DNA from: Daucus carota subsp. sativus
Taxonomy: Eukaryota > Streptophyta > Magnoliopsida > Apiales > Apiaceae
Direction of reading: 5' to 3'
Length of the DNA stretch: 64,000 nt
NCBI RefSeq assembly: GCF_001625215.2
Contig: NC_030384.2
Location: 41,326,390 to 41,390,389 of the forward strand
The notes under the pieces are model-generated. The model had not been told where the DNA came from. It was given only the letters and a program-made list of their open reading frames with translations, and did not search any database. Below, piece by piece: positions 60,536 through 64,000 of this stretch; within the stretch, counting starts at the first letter, position 1; every line of letters starts with the position of its first letter. A program made the translations under genes and the position numbers.

Positions 60536-62653
60536 ATGGATAAAAGTAAACCAACACAGAGAACTCACAGGCTTGGCAAGTTGTCTCGACGGAAGCACAA
60601 GAAGACCAACTCGACAAATTTCAGTGATTTTCTAGGTTCTGGAATGAAGCATTCTTATTGTTATAGTAGTTTACAGTCCCTCCCCCTCATTCCCAATTAT
60701 ACGAATTTCCTTGCTCTCCTACACCAGCACTCTATTTTCTAACCGTGTAGTTTATGACAAGCTATTTACAGGCCAGGTTGCAGATGAAGACGTAGATGAC
60801 GATGACTATGTGGCCAGTGATATCCACTGCAGGCCAAATGAAGTTGTTCCTAGCATTTCTACAAAATCATTAAGGTGTGTTTCCTCTGCATCTGCATATA
60901 TTATCTAAGATTATTTGATAATGAGGAAATGATGATTATAAACCCTATTACGGGTATTAATTGAAGTTTTTTTTTATCCAGTGTGTTTGTGGGTACTTGG
61001 AATGTTGCTGGAAGATCTCCGGTTGAGAGTTTGGCAGGAGATTTGGATAACTGGCTAAATATCAAGGAGTCTGCTGACATCTATGTCCTAGGGTAAGTTG
61101 TAAAGTCTACGATATTCATAGTTTATCCAAGTGGTGCATTTCAAGAAGCAGACATAATTTCCTTGCAGATTTCAAGAAATTGTTCCCCTGATTGCCAGAA
61201 CTGTAATTGGAGTGGAAGATCTGACAGAAAGTCAAAAATGGAACCTGCTTATCGGGCAAGCTCTTAATGACCAGACTGGTTTTTCTAGCAATACTCTGAA
61301 GTTGAAACCAATGGATAGCAGAAATTATGAACAAGAAGTCTCAACTACCTGTGGAGCATCAACCCCTTTGACAGGGCAGCAAAATACACAGTATATATAT
61401 CGAGATCAGGGTAACAGGTACATGCTCATTGCAAGCAAGAAGATGGTTGGGGTGTTTGTAAGTGTGTGGATAAAGACGAAAGTTGTTGAGAGTTACGACA
61501 TCAGTGTTAGAGTTAGTTCAGTAGCTTGTGGGATCATGGGCTATTTGGGAAACAAAGGTTCAGTTTCAGTTAGCATGACAATTGAAGGAACTACTTTTTG
61601 TTTCACTGCTGCACACTTGGCTTCGGGTGAGAAGAATGGTGATGAAGGAAGAAGGAATCACCAAGTGTCTGAAATTTTCAGACGAACAACTTTCACCAGA
61701 CTCGCTCATAAGGTCAACGAGCATCATCCTCTCACCATCTTAGGCCACGAGTAAGTTATCACCAAATTTGAGTTAGCTTCTTATGTATAATTCTCATTTA
61801 AAAAATGAGAATTAAATGAAAATTTCAACATCTGACATTATGATTTATGGTATTGTATGACAGTCGGATATTCTGGTTTGGAGATCTAAACTACAGGCTA
61901 TACTCAGAAGATAGCTTAGCCAGGCAACTCATAAAAGAGCAAGACTGGGCCGCACTGCAAGAATTTGATCAGCTACAGCAGGAACTAGAAGACGGCGGAG
62001 TGTTTGAAGGTTGGAAAGAGGGAAATATAGAATTTGCACCTACATATAAGTACTCTAAAATAAATAGCAATCACTACTCAGGAGGCATTGGAAGTAAACA
62101 AAGAGAGAAGAAACGAACTCCAGCATGGTACTGGTCATTATGAGCTAGGTCTTTCATTTTATTTTATTATATTTGCGGGAGGGCTAGGGTGGGGGTCGGG
62201 GTGGGGGGTAATATATAGTCAATCATAGAAATTTAAATACTCACACACATGACTCCACAGAGGGCTGAACCATCGATATCTTATTACCAAGAAGATAGGG
62301 GTATCTACTAGGCTAAAGCCTTGCTGATATGAAGGTCTTTAGTGGTTTTGATTCTTAATTTATTACCTTGCAACTCACCTTTTTAGATAAACGTAGGATA
62401 CATTAGAATATAGAATGATACTTTTTAAATGCAGCTGCTTGACACAACTTGATGAACTGAAGCAATTGTTGATGCCAGCAGGTGTGACAGAATTCTATGG
62501 TATGGCAAAGGGGTGAAACAACTATCTTACCTTCGCAGTGAGAGCAACTTCTCAGATCATCGACCTGTGTCAGCTATTTTCTCTACCTATATAGTTCTCA
62601 AATCTGCCAACCCCAGGCTTACATTTGTTCCAAGCAAATATATGTCAATATAA
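60536..62653 (+). CDS. Inositol polyphosphate 5-phosphatase (plant type I)
   Basis: Removes the 5-phosphate from inositol phosphates or phosphoinositides, affecting calcium signalling and vesicle traffic. Exons: 60536-60635, 60772-60874, 60982-61092, 61169-61750, 61864-62127, 62482-62653; 1332 bases, 443 residues, phases consistent. After a basic N-terminus ([15 protein letters not shown]) and an acidic segment ([10 protein letters not shown]) comes the catalytic domain: [41 protein letters not shown], the first signature [10 protein letters not shown] and the second TPAWCDRILW, then SDHRPVSA. All signatures of the family are intact. The first intron (60636-60771) is inferred because the first frame stops at 60742; other splice choices there are possible. 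Related by eye to the CVP2/CVL1/BST1 group; the subgroup is not decided. Confidence 0.9.
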
Positions 62654-64000
62654 CAATGTAAGAACATCTACACAACTTGCGTTTATCTAAGTGGAACACT
62701 TATCCTGTGTACAGGTCTAAACTATTATTAACCCGGGCCTCGAGTGAGTTACAAACAAAGTTTGAAAATTTTGCAGCAAGAGAAGTACATCTTTGAAGAC
62801 CGAAGAGTATGAATTCAGAAAGGTGCTTCTGCACTTGTCATTAGTTTGCTGCAAAAGGAACCTGGTCTTTGGCATTTTTAGCTTACATTGAGTGCTCAAT
62901 CAGAATAACCTCTTCTTTTAACTGTAGCAACTAATGCTTCGCCTGCATATAATTTATGCACCTCGATCAATCCAGTAGAGAAATTAATTGTTGTTGCTAA
63001 TTGAAAACATCAGTTCCTTGAATGTTGTTGATCTTTGTAACAAGGGAAAATAGATTTTTTTGCCACCCAACTTATTATTTGTTTAGAAACCTACTACTGA
63101 ACTATAATTTTTTTCTTTTTTGTCACTAATGTTAGGTTCGGACTTTTTTTTGTCACTAACGTTAGGTTCGGATTTGATTATTAACACTATGTTATTTTTT
63201 TAGTATTATTAAAATAATGTTAGTCTGCAATATAATGGCGATCTGATATGTGTCTATATCTTTATGTAGTGTCCTAGGTAGTTTACCTTGGAGGACGAGA
63301 GTTGGACACGCATTTTGAGATTCCAAAAAAATTCAAAAATTATTTTATTTTATTTTTTCTTAATAAAATTTAATGTTGGTTTTTTTCCTTGAAAAAACGT
63401 TGGATTTTTTTTTTGTCACTAACGTTATGTTTTGATTTGATTATTAACAATATGTTATTTTTTTTAGCATTATAAAAACATAGTGGTAGTCTGCAATATT
63501 ATGGTGATATGATATGTGTCTATAACATTATATACAGTCATCTATATGTCCCTTAGCTAGTTTACCTTGAAGTATGAGAGTTTAACAAGCATTTTAAGAA
63601 CCTAAAAAATTTGGTTTTATGAATTATTTTAAGACTCCACAAGTATATAGTATCACTTGACTTTATAGTTCTTTACCACTACTTGTCATGTATTTTAAGG
63701 TTCCCACTTTTTATTTTAAATATAGTTCCATAAGTTAATTTTGAGATTTCCTTTCTGAGTAAAAAAATTCCGTACTCCCGTCCTCTAAGATAAACTACCT
63801 AGGACACATATGGAGTACTACATATAAAGATATAGATATAAAGCACAGATCACTATTATATTGCAGACTACCGAAAAATATCGTTTAGATGGTCGGAAAA
63901 TTTAAATAAAAGTCTGATTTTAATTAAATATAATAAAATTTCCCAAAATACCAAAGGGGTGCCAAATGCAATTAACTCTAAAAAGAATAACAGTGTTAAT
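62654..64000. other. 3' flank and intergenic DNA with repeat blocks
   Basis: First the 3' untranslated region of the 5-phosphatase gene, then AT-rich DNA. From about 63110 there are duplicated and inverted blocks, listed separately. No gene. Confidence 0.5.
63112..63890. repeat. Direct and inverted repeat complex
   Basis: A block with GTCACTAACGTTA, GATTTGATTATTAACA, AGTCTGCAATAT and TAGTTTACCTTG occurs at about 63146-63330 and again at about 63415-63600. A partly inverted copy (ATTATATTGCAGACTACC, GATAAACTACCTAGGACACA) lies at about 63780-63885. The arrangement suggests a fold-back transposon with an internal duplication; borders are not defined. Confidence 0.65.

Overview
The window is nuclear DNA of a flowering plant. 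Genes have many small exons with GT/AG introns, intergenic DNA is very AT-rich and full of small DNA transposons, and the protein families are plant-specific (SAG101, GASA/snakin, CSLC, EMB506, acyltransferase-phosphatase GPAT). A dicot is indicated because SAG101-type proteins belong to dicots. I cannot name the species from sequence alone. Thirteen protein genes are supported, one of them cut by an insertion. All exon models below were built by hand so that splice sites and reading phase agree.

1-5612: one long-terminal-repeat retrotransposon whose left end lies outside the window. The two terminal repeats look identical over the 1018 bases visible in both, so the insertion is recent. Its interior is made of short GC-rich tandem repeats and shows no gag-pol region. 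It sits inside the last exon of a SAG101-like immune lipase gene (5613-7689, minus). A complete tandem copy of that gene lies at 11298-14200 (minus). Two Helitron-like elements lie head to tail between the copies.

14300-27200: AT-rich DNA with miniature transposons (MITEs) separates three minus-strand genes: an arabinogalactan peptide, a proline-rich GASA/snakin protein, and the chloroplast ankyrin protein EMB506, in which each of the last five exons is exactly 99 bases.

27288-30241: a CSLC xyloglucan backbone synthase (minus). 30250-40400 is gene-poor and rich in transposons: a Helitron inside a MITE, an element with two interlocked inverted repeats, and a 583-bp fold-back element.

40412-62653 is gene-dense: a 2H-phosphoesterase-like protein (minus), then on the plus strand a GT14 glucuronosyltransferase, a GPAT for cutin, two tandem prolyl 4-hydroxylases with ShKT tails, a small DUF4666 MAPK-substrate-like protein and an inositol polyphosphate 5-phosphatase. 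Several products act on the cell wall or surface (AG peptide, CSLC, GT14, prolyl 4-hydroxylases, GPAT). Prolyl hydroxylation and GT14 glucuronosylation are successive steps in building arabinogalactan proteins, but I read this as coincidence of neighbourhood, not an operon-like cluster.

62654-64000 is intergenic with duplicated and inverted repeat blocks. I did not find a clearly new biological system. The most unusual items are the interlocked inverted-repeat element (37021-37821), the precisely datable nested MITE with its empty-site copy, and the fresh retrotransposon insertion that truncates one of two SAG101 copies.
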